Part shown: piece by piece, positions 1 through 7,998 of the stretch
How positions within the stretch are numbered: the first letter of the stretch is position 1
Layout of the letters: every line of letters starts with the position of its first letter
From: CAYSLC01 sp964431545
GTDB taxonomy: Bacteria; Desulfobacterota; Desulfobacteria; Desulfobacterales; JAABSP01
DNA length: 12,392 nt
Assembly: GCA_964431545.1 (NCBI GenBank)
Contig: CAYSLC010000168.1
Location: forward strand, 1-12,392
Reading direction: 5' to 3'
Program-made: the position numbers and the translations under genes
The notes under the pieces: generated by a model
What the model was told of the DNA's origin: nothing
What the model saw: only the letters and a program-made list of their open reading frames with translations
Databases searched by the model: none

Positions 1-857
1 GCGTCGATGGGCGCGAGGTCCTCATCCTCGTAGAGCATGGTCATGATCTCGTTCATCATGGGGATGGGGAACTTGAAGTTTTTGAGGAAATGGGCCACGT
101 TGGGCATCTCCCGGTCGAACCCCTCGCGGATGTTGGTGTAGACCGTGGCGGTGCCGTCGTCGGGGCCGAAGGTCTCCGCGGTGCTGCCGTCGAGGTAGTC
201 CATGTCGATGATCTGGTTCATGTAATGGGGGGACCAGCCGAGGAAGACGATCCACTTGCCCTCCTTGATGAAGGCCTGGACCTGGGAGAGCATGGCCACC
301 TCGCTGGAGGGGACCAGCTCGAAGTCCCCCAGACCGAACAGGTTCTCGTCGATCATCTTCTGGATCACCTCGTTGCCGTCGTTGCCCTCCTCGATGCCGT
401 AGATCCGGTTGTTGAGCCGGTCGGCGTACTTGGCGATGTCCTTGAAGTGGGCCAGCCCCGCCTCCTTGACGAATGTCGGCACCGCCAGAGTGTATTTGGC
501 GCCGGGCATGCTGGCCACGTACTTGATCACCGAGCCCTTCTCGAAATATTGATTGGCGATGGTCTCCATGGTCGGCATCCAGTTGCCGAGGAAGACGTCC
601 GCCTCCCCCAGGTCGAGGGCCTTGTAGACGATGGGGACCGAGACCATGGTGTTGTCCGCCTCGTAGCCGAGGGCCTCCATGATCTTCACCCCCAGGTCGG
701 TCTTGGCCGTCACACCGGTCCAGCTCACGCTGACGAACCGGACCTCGTTCTTCTCCTTCTTTTCCGCCCCGGCCCACGCCGGGATCAACAAAGTGCAAAG
801 GATCACCACGCCGAGGGTTTGCCGCCAGGTTCTTGCCGCTGTCTTGGGACCTTTCAT
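1..857 (-). CDS. choX: Choline ABC transporter periplasmic binding protein, ChoX-like (3' end outside window)
   Basis: Captures choline (possibly betaine) in the periplasm and delivers it to an ABC importer. About 285 residues are visible; the stop lies left of the window. The start is ATG at 857 behind AAAGGAGA. Residues 1-31 look like a signal peptide: basic start, hydrophobic 14-27, cleavage near AWA-GA; there is no lipobox. The mature part follows the ChoX/OpuAC (SBP_bac) pattern: VSWTGVTAKTDL (44-55), DVFLGNWMPTME (87-98), GAKYTLAV (119-126), YGIEEGNDGNEVI (153-165), FLGWSPHYMN (205-214), TVYTN. Trp46, Trp93, Tyr122 and Trp208 match the aromatic cage known from ChoX, and Asn160/Asn162 fit the ligand asparagine. 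ChoX usually has Asp two residues after the first cage Trp; here it is Gly48. The gene follows betB by 56 bases in the same operon, which supports choline as ligand. A glycine betaine binder is the alternative. Confidence 0.9.
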   Translation of the reverse strand, partial: MKGPKTAARTWRQTLGVVILCTLLIPAWAGAEKKEKNEVRFVSVSWTGVTAKTDLGVKIMEALGYEADNTMVSVPIVYKALDLGEADVFLGNWMPTMETIANQYFEKGSVIKYVASMPGAKYTLAVPTFVKEAGLAHFKDIAKYADRLNNRIYGIEEGNDGNEVIQKMIDENLFGLGDFELVPSSEVAMLSQVQAFIKEGKWIVFLGWSPHYMNQIIDMDYLDGSTAETFGPDDGTATVYTNIREGFDREMPNVAHFLKNFKFPIPMMNEIMTMLYEDEDLAPID

Positions 858-913
858 CGATTCTCCTTTCGAAGGGGTCGGCCCGGATCACGCGCCGTTC
901 CGGGCCGATCATG

Positions 914-2455
914 TTATGCCGTGGCGGACAGCTCCTCGCAACGGGAGGAGGGCCGGTCCGCCGCCCTCCTTACCTTAGACGATCCCCCGAACCATTTCAA
1001 CTGCTGGTTGGCGTGGTTCTGGTAGATGTGCTTGATCTCGGTGTACTCCTCGAACCCGGCCCGGCCCAGCTCCCGGCCCATGCCGGACCGGCGGAATCCG
1101 CCCCAGGGGGCCTGGGGGAAGTAGACGTTGAAGTCGTTGACCCAGACGGTGCCGAACCGCAGGGCCCGGGAGACCCGGTGGATCCGGTCCGGATCCCGGG
1201 TCCAGAACCCCGCCGAGAGGCCGTAGTCCGTGTCGTTGGCCAGGGCCACCGCCTCCTTTTCGGTCTTGAACCGCTCCACGGTGATCACCGGGCCGAAGAC
1301 CTCCTCCCGGACGATGCGCATGCGGCCGTGGCAGCCGGTGAAGAGGGTGGGCAGGAAGAAGAACCCGTCCTTCAGCCGGGGATCCTCGGGCCGGCCGCCC
1401 CCCAGCCGCAGGCGGGCCCCCTCCTCCAGGGCGACGGCCACGTACCGCTCGACCTTGGCGAGGTGCTCCGCCGAGATCAGCGGGCCCATCTCCGTTCCGG
1501 GATCGAACCCGGAGCCGAGGACGATGCGGCCCATGCGCTCCTCCAGGGCCGCCACGAACCGGTCGTGGATCCCCTCCTCCACCATCACCCGGGCCCCGGC
1601 GGAACAGATCTGCCCCGCGTGGAAGAAGACGCCGTTGAGGACATGATCGAGGGCCAGGTCGAAATCGGCGTCCGCGAAGACGATGTGGGGGTTCTTGCCC
1701 CCCAGCTCCAGGGCGATCTTCTTGACGTTCCCGGCGGCGGCCCGGACGATCTTTTGGCCGGTCTCGATGCCGCCGGTAAAGGAGATCAGGTCCACGTCGG
1801 GGCTCTCGGCCAGCTCCGCCCCCACGTCGGCCCCCGGCCCCAGGACCGTGTTGACCACCCCCGGGGGGACCCCGGCCTCCTCGGCCAGCTCCGTCACCCG
1901 GACCGTGGTCAGGGGGGTGATCTCGCTCGGCTTTAGGACCATGGCGCAGCCGGCGGCCAGGGCCGGGGCCATCTTCCAGGAGGCCTGGAGGAGCGGATAG
2001 TTCCACGGCGAGATCTGGCCGCAGACCCCCACCGGCTCCCGCACCAGGAGGCTGGTGGTCTCGGGAACGGGGGAGGCGATCACCTCGCCGGCCTCCTTGT
2101 CGGCCAGGCCGGCGTAGTAGTCGAAGATGGCGGCGATGCCGTCCATGTCCCACCGGCTCTCCTCCACGGTCTTGCCCGTGTCGAGGCTCTCCAGCCGGGC
2201 CAGGGCCTCCCGGTCCCGGCCGATGAGCCGGGCGATCCGGCGCAGCATCCCGCCCCGCTCGCCCCCGGTGGTCCTCGGCCAGGGGCCGTGGTCGAAGGCC
2301 CGCCGGGCCGCCGCGATGGCGGCCCGGGCGTCGTCGCGATCCCCTTCGGCGGCCCGTGCGATCACCGACCGGTCGTAGGGGTTGATGATCTCCCGGGTCC
2401 GGCCCGACGCGGCCGGAACCCAGTCTCCGTCGATGTACATCTTCAGATCTCTCAT
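914..2455 (-). CDS. betB: Betaine aldehyde dehydrogenase
   Basis: Oxidises betaine aldehyde to glycine betaine with NAD(P)+, the second step of choline oxidation, in the cytosol. The 513-residue protein is a complete ALDH: SPWNYPLLQ with Asn152, coenzyme-binding FTGGIETGQKI (226-236), the general base Glu250 in LELGGKNP, the catalytic Cys284 in GQICSAG, EEVFGPV (384-390), and PWGGFRRSGMGRELG (450-464). The C-terminal EEYTEIKHIYQN is typical of BetB/GbsA-type enzymes. The start is ATG at 2455: its ATGA overlaps the betA stop by 4 bases and CAGGAGGG precedes it, so translation is probably coupled. After residue 490 there is a basic tail of about 22 residues not usual for the family. Gene order betA-betB-choX on one strand supports the assignment. 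Confidence 0.95.
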   Translation of the reverse strand: MRDLKMYIDGDWVPAASGRTREIINPYDRSVIARAAEGDRDDARAAIAAARRAFDHGPWPRTTGGERGGMLRRIARLIGRDREALARLESLDTGKTVEESRWDMDGIAAIFDYYAGLADKEAGEVIASPVPETTSLLVREPVGVCGQISPWNYPLLQASWKMAPALAAGCAMVLKPSEITPLTTVRVTELAEEAGVPPGVVNTVLGPGADVGAELAESPDVDLISFTGGIETGQKIVRAAAGNVKKIALELGGKNPHIVFADADFDLALDHVLNGVFFHAGQICSAGARVMVEEGIHDRFVAALEERMGRIVLGSGFDPGTEMGPLISAEHLAKVERYVAVALEEGARLRLGGGRPEDPRLKDGFFFLPTLFTGCHGRMRIVREEVFGPVITVERFKTEKEAVALANDTDYGLSAGFWTRDPDRIHRVSRALRFGTVWVNDFNVYFPQAPWGGFRRSGMGRELGRAGFEEYTEIKHIYQNHANQQLKWFGGSSKVRRAADRPSSRCEELSATA

Positions 2456-4143
2456 GACGCCCTCCTGATTCGGTTTTCGGGGACTTCCGGCACGTGGCGG
2501 TGGAAGCCCAGGTTCAGCGGCGCCGCGGGCGTATTCCCCAGGATGATGTCGGCGGCCTTCTCCGCGATCATCATCACCGGCGCGTAGATGTTGCCGTTGG
2601 TGATGTCGGGCATCACCGAGGCGTCCACCACCCGGAGGTTTTCCACCCCGTGGACCTTGAGATCCGCCCCCACCACCGCCATGGGGTCGTACCCCATCTT
2701 GCAGGTGCAGCTCGGGTGGTAGGCGCTCTCCCCCTCCCGGGCCACGAAGTCGAGGATCTCCTCGTCGCTCCGGACGCCGTGGCCCGGCGCCAGCTCCTCG
2801 CCCCGCAGATCGTCGAAGGCCGGCTGGGCGATGATCCGCCGGGAGCAGTGGATCGCCTCCACCCACTCTTGCCGGTCCTTTTCGGTGGACAGATAGTTGA
2901 ACCGGATCGCCGGGTAGACCGCCGGATCGGCGGAGGTGATCCGGACCCGGCCCCGGGCGTCGGAGTACATGGGCCCCACATGGAGCTGGAACCCGTGCCC
3001 GCCCCGGGCCACGGACCCGTCGTACCGGATGGCGATGGGCAGGAAATGGAACTGGAGGTTGGGGTATTCGACCCGGTCGTTGCTCCGGATGAACCCCCCG
3101 GCCTCGAAGTGGTTGCTCGCCCCGACCCCCCGGCGGCCGAAGAGCCACTGGGCCCCGATGAGGGGCTGCCGCCAGAACTTCAGCGCCGGGTAGAGGCTCA
3201 CCGGTTTCTTGCAGGCGTACTGGACGTAGAGTTCCAGGTGGTCCTGGAGGTTCTCCCCCACCCCGGGCAGATCCCGGACCACCGGGATGGAGAGGGCGGC
3301 CAGTTCCCGTCCGTCCCCGATCCCCGACACCTGGAGGAGCTGGGGGGAGTTGACGGCCCCGCCGCAGGAGATGATCTCGCCGCCGTAGACCCGGTGGACC
3401 CTGCCCTTCCGCTTGTACTCCACCCCCACGGCCCGGCCCCCGGAAAAGAGGATCCGGCCCGCCAGTGCCCGGGTCCGGACCGTCAGGTTGGGCCGGTCCT
3501 TGACCGGATGGAGGTAGGCCCGGGCCGCGTTCCACCGGCGGCCCCGAAAGGTGGTCCGGTCGAACCGCGAGAACCCCTCCTGCCGGTGGCCGTTGACGCT
3601 GTCGGTGAGGGGATGGCCCGCCTCCTGAACGGCGTCGAAGAAGGCGGCAAAGAGCGGGTTGTCGCACGCCGGCGTGGTCAGGTAGAGGGGGCCGTCGGTG
3701 CCGTGGAACCCGCCGCCGGACCCGCTCAGCCGACCTTCGAGCCGTTTGAAGTAGGGCAGGCAGTGGGCGTAGTCCCACTCCGCCAGTCCCGGATATCCCG
3801 CCCACTTCTCGAAATCCAGGGCGTTGCCCCGGATGTAGATCATGCCGTTGATGCAGCTGGAGCCGCCGAGCACCTTGCCCCGGGGCTGGTAGATCCGCCG
3901 GCCGTTCATGTGGGGCTCGGGCTCCGACTCGTACCACCAGTTGTACGTTTTGCCGGCCAGGGGGTAGGTGAGGGCCGCCGGCATATGGATCCGGAAGTCG
4001 AACCGGTAATCGGGGCCCCCGGCCTCCAGGACCAGCACCTCCGCGGACGGGTCTTCGCTCAGGCGGTTGGCCAGCACGCTGCCGGCCGACCCCCCGCCCA
4101 CGATGATATAGTCATACCGTTTCTCGAATCGTTTCTGGGTCAT
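2452..4143 (-). CDS. betA: Choline dehydrogenase (GMC oxidoreductase)
   Basis: FAD-dependent, membrane-associated enzyme that oxidises choline to betaine aldehyde (and in this family partly on to betaine), passing electrons to the respiratory chain. The 563 residues match the usual BetA length. The N-terminal dinucleotide motif is YIIVGGGSAGSVLANRL (12-28) with the FAD-ribose acid Glu40. GMC signature 1 is visible as GKVLGGSSCINGMIYIRG, and signature 2 as GAVNSPQLLQVSGIG. The C-terminal active site is YHPSCTCKMG, with the likely catalytic His476, and TNGNIYAPVMM, with Asn516/518 as partner. The start is ATG at 4143 behind AAGGAGG. It lies 106 bases after the regulator gene and overlaps betB by 4 bases. 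Other GMC alcohol dehydrogenases are the alternative, but the neighbours make BetA very likely. Confidence 0.95.
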   Translation of the reverse strand: MTQKRFEKRYDYIIVGGGSAGSVLANRLSEDPSAEVLVLEAGGPDYRFDFRIHMPAALTYPLAGKTYNWWYESEPEPHMNGRRIYQPRGKVLGGSSCINGMIYIRGNALDFEKWAGYPGLAEWDYAHCLPYFKRLEGRLSGSGGGFHGTDGPLYLTTPACDNPLFAAFFDAVQEAGHPLTDSVNGHRQEGFSRFDRTTFRGRRWNAARAYLHPVKDRPNLTVRTRALAGRILFSGGRAVGVEYKRKGRVHRVYGGEIISCGGAVNSPQLLQVSGIGDGRELAALSIPVVRDLPGVGENLQDHLELYVQYACKKPVSLYPALKFWRQPLIGAQWLFGRRGVGASNHFEAGGFIRSNDRVEYPNLQFHFLPIAIRYDGSVARGGHGFQLHVGPMYSDARGRVRITSADPAVYPAIRFNYLSTEKDRQEWVEAIHCSRRIIAQPAFDDLRGEELAPGHGVRSDEEILDFVAREGESAYHPSCTCKMGYDPMAVVGADLKVHGVENLRVVDASVMPDITNGNIYAPVMMIAEKAADIILGNTPAAPLNLGFHRHVPEVPENRIRRAS

Positions 4144-4206
4144 GGGTCCTCCTTATCGGAAAAAGGGTTTGTAAGCGTTGTTTCGGTTGACGGGAACATC
4201 CCCACG

Positions 4207-4227
4207 CCCCCGCTTTTCGAAAGGGGG
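4207..4227 (-). other. Stem-loop between regulator gene and betA
   Basis: In the 106-base gap between the regulator stop and betA, CCCC plus CTTT pairs with AAAG plus GGGG around a 3-base loop, with one bulged G (8 paired bases). No T-run follows on the minus strand, so it does not look like a terminator. An mRNA processing or stability element, separating regulator from enzyme expression, is possible but unproven. Confidence 0.35.
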
Positions 4228-4249
4228 AAGCAGATGGCGGCCCGTCCGG

Positions 4250-5026
4250 TCATTCCCCGGAAACGGCCCGGGGGGCTGCCGGCGCGGCACCCGCCCCGGT
4301 TTCCCCGGCCTTCTCCCGGAGGCGGTTGCGCAGCAGGATATAGTGCCGGCCGATGGACGACAGGGCCCGCATGGGCTCCCCGGCGGCGATCTGGCGGGTG
4401 GTCTCCCCCCAGTTGGCCACGGTCTCCCTCCGGTAGTAGGGGTCGGCGTAGAGGGCCTGGTCGTGGGAGCTGAACCCGAGCTGGAGGGCCCGCATCACCC
4501 ACTCGAAGATGGGGTTCCGGCTCATCCGGGCCAGCCGGATGTTGAGGTCCCGGTCCATCTCCACCAGGGCGTCCATGTCCGGCTCCGGGGCCTCCGACAG
4601 GGCCGCGAGCCGGTCGGCGTCCTCCATGAGGGCCCTCTTTTCCGCCGCGTCCCCCCGGGCCACGGCCAGCACGGTGATGGTCCGGTCGAGGCTCTCCCGG
4701 AACTCCACCAGGGACTCCGGGTCGACCTCCCGCTGCTTGAGGAAGAGGGCCAGGGACTCGCTGGCGTTGCGCACCTCCACCTTCTTGACGAAGGCGCCGC
4801 CCTTGGCCCCCTTGCGCACCTCGATGAGCCCCTTCTCCTTCAACGCCCGAAGGGCCTCCCGGATCACCCCGCGTCCGATCTCGAACTGCTCCTGGAGGTC
4901 CCGCTCGCTGGGCAGGCTCTCCCCCGGCCGGATCTTCCCACCCAGGATGGCCGCCTCGATCTGCAGGACCACATCCTCCCCGGCCCGTCCCATCCTGGCG
5001 GGGGTGAACCTGAGCTGTTTCGCCAT
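4250..5026 (-). CDS. GntR-family (FadR/FCD subfamily) transcriptional regulator of the choline operon
   Basis: DNA-binding regulator, 258 residues, first gene of the choline-betaine operon. Residues 15-80 form a GntR winged helix: VVLQIEAAILGGKIRPGESLPSERDL is followed by a recognition helix with GRGVIREALRALKEKGLIEV and a wing KGGAFV. Residues about 95-235 are an all-helical FCD ligand domain (VEFRESLDRT, MDRDLNIRLARMSRNPIF, IGRHYILLRNRL). In most FCD proteins metal-binding His residues sit in the 'FH' motif and in the following helix; here these positions read Asn162 and Trp206, and only His228 is kept, so ligand sensing may not use a metal. The start is ATG at 5026 with AGAGGAAAGGA upstream. 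It stands where BetI (TetR family) is found in most bet operons. Likely autorepressor through the palindrome at 5183-5199; the effector (choline or betaine aldehyde) is inferred only. Confidence 0.88.
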   Translation of the reverse strand: MAKQLRFTPARMGRAGEDVVLQIEAAILGGKIRPGESLPSERDLQEQFEIGRGVIREALRALKEKGLIEVRKGAKGGAFVKKVEVRNASESLALFLKQREVDPESLVEFRESLDRTITVLAVARGDAAEKRALMEDADRLAALSEAPEPDMDALVEMDRDLNIRLARMSRNPIFEWVMRALQLGFSSHDQALYADPYYRRETVANWGETTRQIAAGEPMRALSSIGRHYILLRNRLREKAGETGAGAAPAAPRAVSGE

Positions 5027-5046
5027 GCGGTCGTATCCTTTCCTCT

Positions 5047-5054
5047 TATTGGTA
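5047..5054. promoter_or_regulatory. Weaker operator half-site near regulator start
   Basis: TATTGGTA matches 6 of 8 bases of the palindrome half AAATGGTA and lies 21 bases upstream of the regulator start codon. With TACCATTT at 5092-5099 it forms a wide inverted pair, about 41-45 bp between centres. Binding is a guess. Confidence 0.3.
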
Positions 5055-5091
5055 TGATTTTTATCAGCGGAATGGCCGAGCCACTCCGGGA

Positions 5092-5099
5092 TACCATTT
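5092..5099. promoter_or_regulatory. Operator half-site, exact copy of palindrome arm
   Basis: TACCATTT is identical to the right arm of the palindrome at 5183-5199 and lies exactly 100 bp from it. The matching left arm is absent, so this is a half-site in the leader. It could be an auxiliary contact or a relic. Confidence 0.35.
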
Positions 5100-5182
5100 T
5101 CCTGAATGGACCATAGAAAAGCTGATTTTTTTGGACATTCCGACGGTTCCGCCCCTCATCGCGAGGATGCCCATGCCGCCCT

Positions 5183-5199
5183 AAATGGTACTACCATTT
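5183..5199. promoter_or_regulatory. Predicted operator for the GntR/FadR-type regulator
   Basis: AAATGGTA-C-TACCATTT is a perfect 17-bp palindrome. Its core TGGTNNNACCA fits the known FadR-subfamily operator pattern (TGGTNNNACCA). It overlaps the last bases of the -10 box and the expected transcription start of the minus-strand promoter, the classic place for a repressor. The regulator gene is the first gene downstream. Confidence 0.75.
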
Positions 5200-5226
5200 C
5201 TATCGCGGCCGAATCCCCGCTGTCAA
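5197..5226 (-). promoter_or_regulatory. Sigma70-type promoter of the choline operon
   Basis: On the minus strand a perfect -35 TTGACA (5226-5221) is followed after 18 bases by TAGAAA (5202-5197), a 4/6 match to TATAAT. Transcription would start near 5190, inside the palindrome, and run through regulator, betA, betB and choX, which lie close together on this strand. Confidence 0.65.
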
Positions 5227-5344
5227 GGGTGCATTTTTATGGAGGGAGGAGATCATCTGAAAGGAGCCTCTCCCGGCGATGAAGGGAGGGACCATCCGGT
5301 TCCAGGTGTAAAGGAGGGCCGTACGAGGGGAAAGATTCTTACGC

Positions 5345-7348
5345 CTACGCCTTCGCCGGGGTAGGATCAAGGGCTTCCCGGACCGCGCGGGCCAGTTCGC
5401 ATTTGTCCACCGGCTTGGTCAAAAACCCGGCCAGCCCCATCTGTTTGACCTTCTCGGCATCGATCCAGTCGGTATATCCGGTGCACAGGACGATGGGCAG
5501 CCCGGGGCGCAGCGCCAGCATCTCCGACGCCAGCCGGTCCCCCGGCAGATGGGGCATGGCGATATCCGTGACCACCAGATCGAAGGCGGACGGATCGTTC
5601 TTGAACAGGGCCAGGGCATCGAGGGCGCTGTAGCGGGCTGTTACCGAGTACCCGAACGATTCCAGGAGACTCCGCAGGACCTCCACCACGGAGGGTTCGT
5701 CATCAACCAGCAGGATCCGTTCGTACCCGGCGGCCGCCTGGGACTGAGGAACGAGGTCGGCGGCGGCCTCGGCCTCGGCCAGCGGCAGAAGGAGGGTGAA
5801 ACAGCTGCCCCGGCCGGGCTCGCTCCGGACGTCGATGGATCCGCCGTGGTCCTTGACGATCTGGTGGACCACCGCCAGTCCCAGCCCCGTGCCCACCCCC
5901 TGGGGCTTGGTGGTGTAGTAGGGCTCGAAGAGGTGTTCCAGGGTCACCTGGTCCATGCCGCAGCCGGTATCCCGAATCCGGACCGTCAGGTAGGCTCCCG
6001 GCCGGACCTCGGGGGTCCCCGCCGTCGACGCCGTCACCTCCACCGGCGCCACTTCCACGCAGAGGGTGCCGCCGGTTTCGGACATGGCGTGCTGTGCGTT
6101 GGTGCAGAGATTGAGGAGCACCTGGTGGATCTGGGTGGGGTCCGCCAGCACCGGGCGGCTCGGCCGGATGGTGGAGGTGATCTCGATGGAGACGGGAAGG
6201 GTTGCCCGGAGGAGTTTGAGGGCCTCCTTGACCAGAGGCTGGACCAAGACGGGCCGGAGCGATTTGTCGCTCTTCCGCCCGAAGGCGAGGATCTGCCGGA
6301 CGAGATCCTTGGCCCGACCCGATGATTTCAGGATCTCCTGGATGTTTTTCCGCCCCCGGCTGTCCGGGGGCAGCTCGTCGGCCAGCATCTCCGCGTATCC
6401 GATGATCGGAAACAAGATGTTGTTGAAATCATGGGCGATGCCCCCGGCCAGCACCCCGATCGACTCCATTTTCTGGGACTGCCGGATGCTGGCCTCCAGC
6501 CGCGCCTTCTCGCCGGCGGCCGCCACCTTCTCGGTTTGGTCGACGACCACCCCGCCCACCCCGGTAATCCGCCCACCCGGTTCGGGGATCGGAAAGCAGG
6601 TGTCGTGGACATGGATCTCCCGGCCGTCGGCGGCCGTCCATTTCGACGCCAGGACGGCGGGACATCCGCTCGCGGCGACCGACGCCACGAGGGCATCCTT
6701 CTCCTTGGCGGCCCCCTGGTCGCCGAAGATAGATTGATGGGTCTTTCCCGCAAAGGCCTCGGGCGGAAGGCCGAACATCTCCGCCAGGGCCCGGTTGACC
6801 CGCACACAGCGGGCGGGCCGGGTGGAGACATCTCCGATATAGAGCCCCACGGGGGAATTGTCGAAGAAGGCCCGAAACCGCTGTTCGCCCGCGCGGAGAG
6901 CCGCCTCGGCCGCCTTCTGATCCGTTACGTCGTCAAACACCGCCAGAACCTCCCCGGAACGGAGCCGGCAAAGGCGGGTTTCGACCCAGCATGCGATCCG
7001 GTCGTCCTGATAGCAGATTGCCGGCAGGGCCTCCGGTCGCCCCGTCCGCCACACCCGCCGGAAAGCCTCGAGGATTTCTGTCTTTTCCACACCCGGATAG
7101 AGATCGGCGAGCCGGCCGCCGATGTGCGCCTCCCGGCTCCGGCTCCCGATCCGGGCGACGGCCGGGTTGACCGCCCTGTAGATGAAATCGCCTCCCCCGT
7201 CCACGGCTTCGCAGATCACCAGACCGCTTCCCGTCCGGTTGAAGATCTCCTGACAGAGTTCCTCCCTCCCCCGGATCTTCTGGATCACGAAGCCCAAAAG
7301 GCAGATCAACAGGCCACCATAGAGGGTAACGATCCACTGAATTCCCAT
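5345..7348 (-). CDS. Membrane-anchored PAS hybrid histidine kinase with receiver domain
   Basis: A 667-residue sensor kinase that autophosphorylates and passes phosphate to its own receiver. One membrane helix (about 5-24) leaves no periplasmic domain, so sensing is probably cytosolic or at the membrane. Two PAS modules follow (about 33-145 and 155-275), then a coiled linker and HisKA with phospho-acceptor His306 in GGIAHDFNN. The HATPase has N-box LLNLCTNAQHAM (411-422), G1 DTGCGMD (460-466) and G2 GTGLGLAVV (486-494). The receiver (543-660) has Asp549/550, phospho-acceptor Asp595 in VVTDIAMP and Lys645 in LTKPVD. The start is ATG at 7348 behind AGGAGG. No DNA-binding output domain and no separate response regulator gene lie here, so the partner is unknown. 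Nothing but proximity links it to the choline operon. The type is common in Deltaproteobacteria-like genomes. Confidence 0.92.
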   Translation of the reverse strand: MGIQWIVTLYGGLLICLLGFVIQKIRGREELCQEIFNRTGSGLVICEAVDGGGDFIYRAVNPAVARIGSRSREAHIGGRLADLYPGVEKTEILEAFRRVWRTGRPEALPAICYQDDRIACWVETRLCRLRSGEVLAVFDDVTDQKAAEAALRAGEQRFRAFFDNSPVGLYIGDVSTRPARCVRVNRALAEMFGLPPEAFAGKTHQSIFGDQGAAKEKDALVASVAASGCPAVLASKWTAADGREIHVHDTCFPIPEPGGRITGVGGVVVDQTEKVAAAGEKARLEASIRQSQKMESIGVLAGGIAHDFNNILFPIIGYAEMLADELPPDSRGRKNIQEILKSSGRAKDLVRQILAFGRKSDKSLRPVLVQPLVKEALKLLRATLPVSIEITSTIRPSRPVLADPTQIHQVLLNLCTNAQHAMSETGGTLCVEVAPVEVTASTAGTPEVRPGAYLTVRIRDTGCGMDQVTLEHLFEPYYTTKPQGVGTGLGLAVVHQIVKDHGGSIDVRSEPGRGSCFTLLLPLAEAEAAADLVPQSQAAAGYERILLVDDEPSVVEVLRSLLESFGYSVTARYSALDALALFKNDPSAFDLVVTDIAMPHLPGDRLASEMLALRPGLPIVLCTGYTDWIDAEKVKQMGLAGFLTKPVDKCELARAVREALDPTPAKA

Positions 7349-7438
7349 CTCTATTCCTCCTGGTCGGTTACGGTTCCATCCCCATGAACAGCGCGATCGT
7401 GGGCGGGCGGAACCATTGGGATCGAGGACACCGTCGGA

Positions 7439-7460
7439 AAACCGGCAGATCCTCCGGTTT
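7439..7460. other. Perfect 7-bp hairpin upstream of kinase
   Basis: AAACCGG and CCGGTTT pair perfectly around an 8-base loop. On the minus strand the stem ends in only four T residues, so it is at best a weak terminator or a leader hairpin 90 bases before the kinase start. Confidence 0.35.
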
Positions 7461-7609
7461 AAGGGTCTGACCGCGAACGCTTACGCCTTTGGCATGCAGG
7501 TCCGCGCGGCCCAATACAGTAGTGGTGCGGAAACGATGGGTACATTGCAAAATATGTGACAACAATGGCCCGGATGTGCCGATCGGTGCAAAAAAAGAAT
7601 GCACACATT

Positions 7610-7638
7610 TTGTAGCTTATTCCATAACCAGTTATAAT
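7610..7638 (+). promoter_or_regulatory. Strong sigma70-like promoter pointing to topB
   Basis: TTGTAG (4/6 match to TTGACA) is followed after exactly 17 bases by a perfect TATAAT. It lies in an AT-rich patch of otherwise GC-rich DNA. Transcription would start near 7645 and give a leader of about 400 bases before topB, or a separate small RNA. The palindrome TTTGG-ATATA-CCAAA (7649-7663) sits right at the expected start and could be an operator. Confidence 0.55.
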
Positions 7639-7882
7639 GGCTTTATAATTTGGATATACCAAAGTGGAGAAGACCAGGGGAGAAAATGGGAGAAACCGAG
7701 GTTCTCGCTGTCATCGACGGAATTTGCGTCCAAAAATTACATAATTTGGAGATTCCGTAATTTGTCTCATATTCGTCCCAGCGCTCTTTCCCGATGCTTC
7801 CATTTGGGGGCTGTGCTCCGGAAGAGACAGCGGCCGTTCGGGACCCGGAGGCTGTTCGGTCCGCCCCGGATGGCCTTTGGCC

Positions 7883-7897
7883 CCGCCGGACCGGCGG
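7883..7897. other. Perfect 15-bp GC palindrome in topB leader
   Basis: CCGCCGG-A-CCGGCGG is a perfect inverted repeat with a single central base, 150 bases before the topB start. With a 1-base centre it suits DNA binding or a cruciform better than a simple RNA hairpin. Function unknown. Confidence 0.35.
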
Positions 7898-7998
7898 TTC
7901 CTTGGTGCGGCCGGAGGTTCGACAGCTTTCCGGACCAACGTCTTGTGGGATCCCGGCGCGCGGTTGAAAAAATCTCCGCCAGGGGATAAGATCCCGAC

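Larger units (their letters stand above)
5027..5344. other. Intergenic control region of the choline operon
   Basis: This 318-base stretch has no convincing gene. It holds the minus-strand promoter, a perfect palindrome, two half-sites and a leader of about 160 bases before the regulator start. I see no intrinsic terminator for the kinase gene that ends at 5345, so some read-through from the kinase into the operon is possible. Confidence 0.6.

Noticed and set aside
2494..4473. Plus-strand 659-residue open frame opposite betA
   Set aside because: Antisense shadow of betA with low-complexity composition.
5345..7348. Kinase as sensor for the choline operon
   Set aside because: Only adjacency supports it; no DNA-binding partner, and the operon has its own regulator and promoter.
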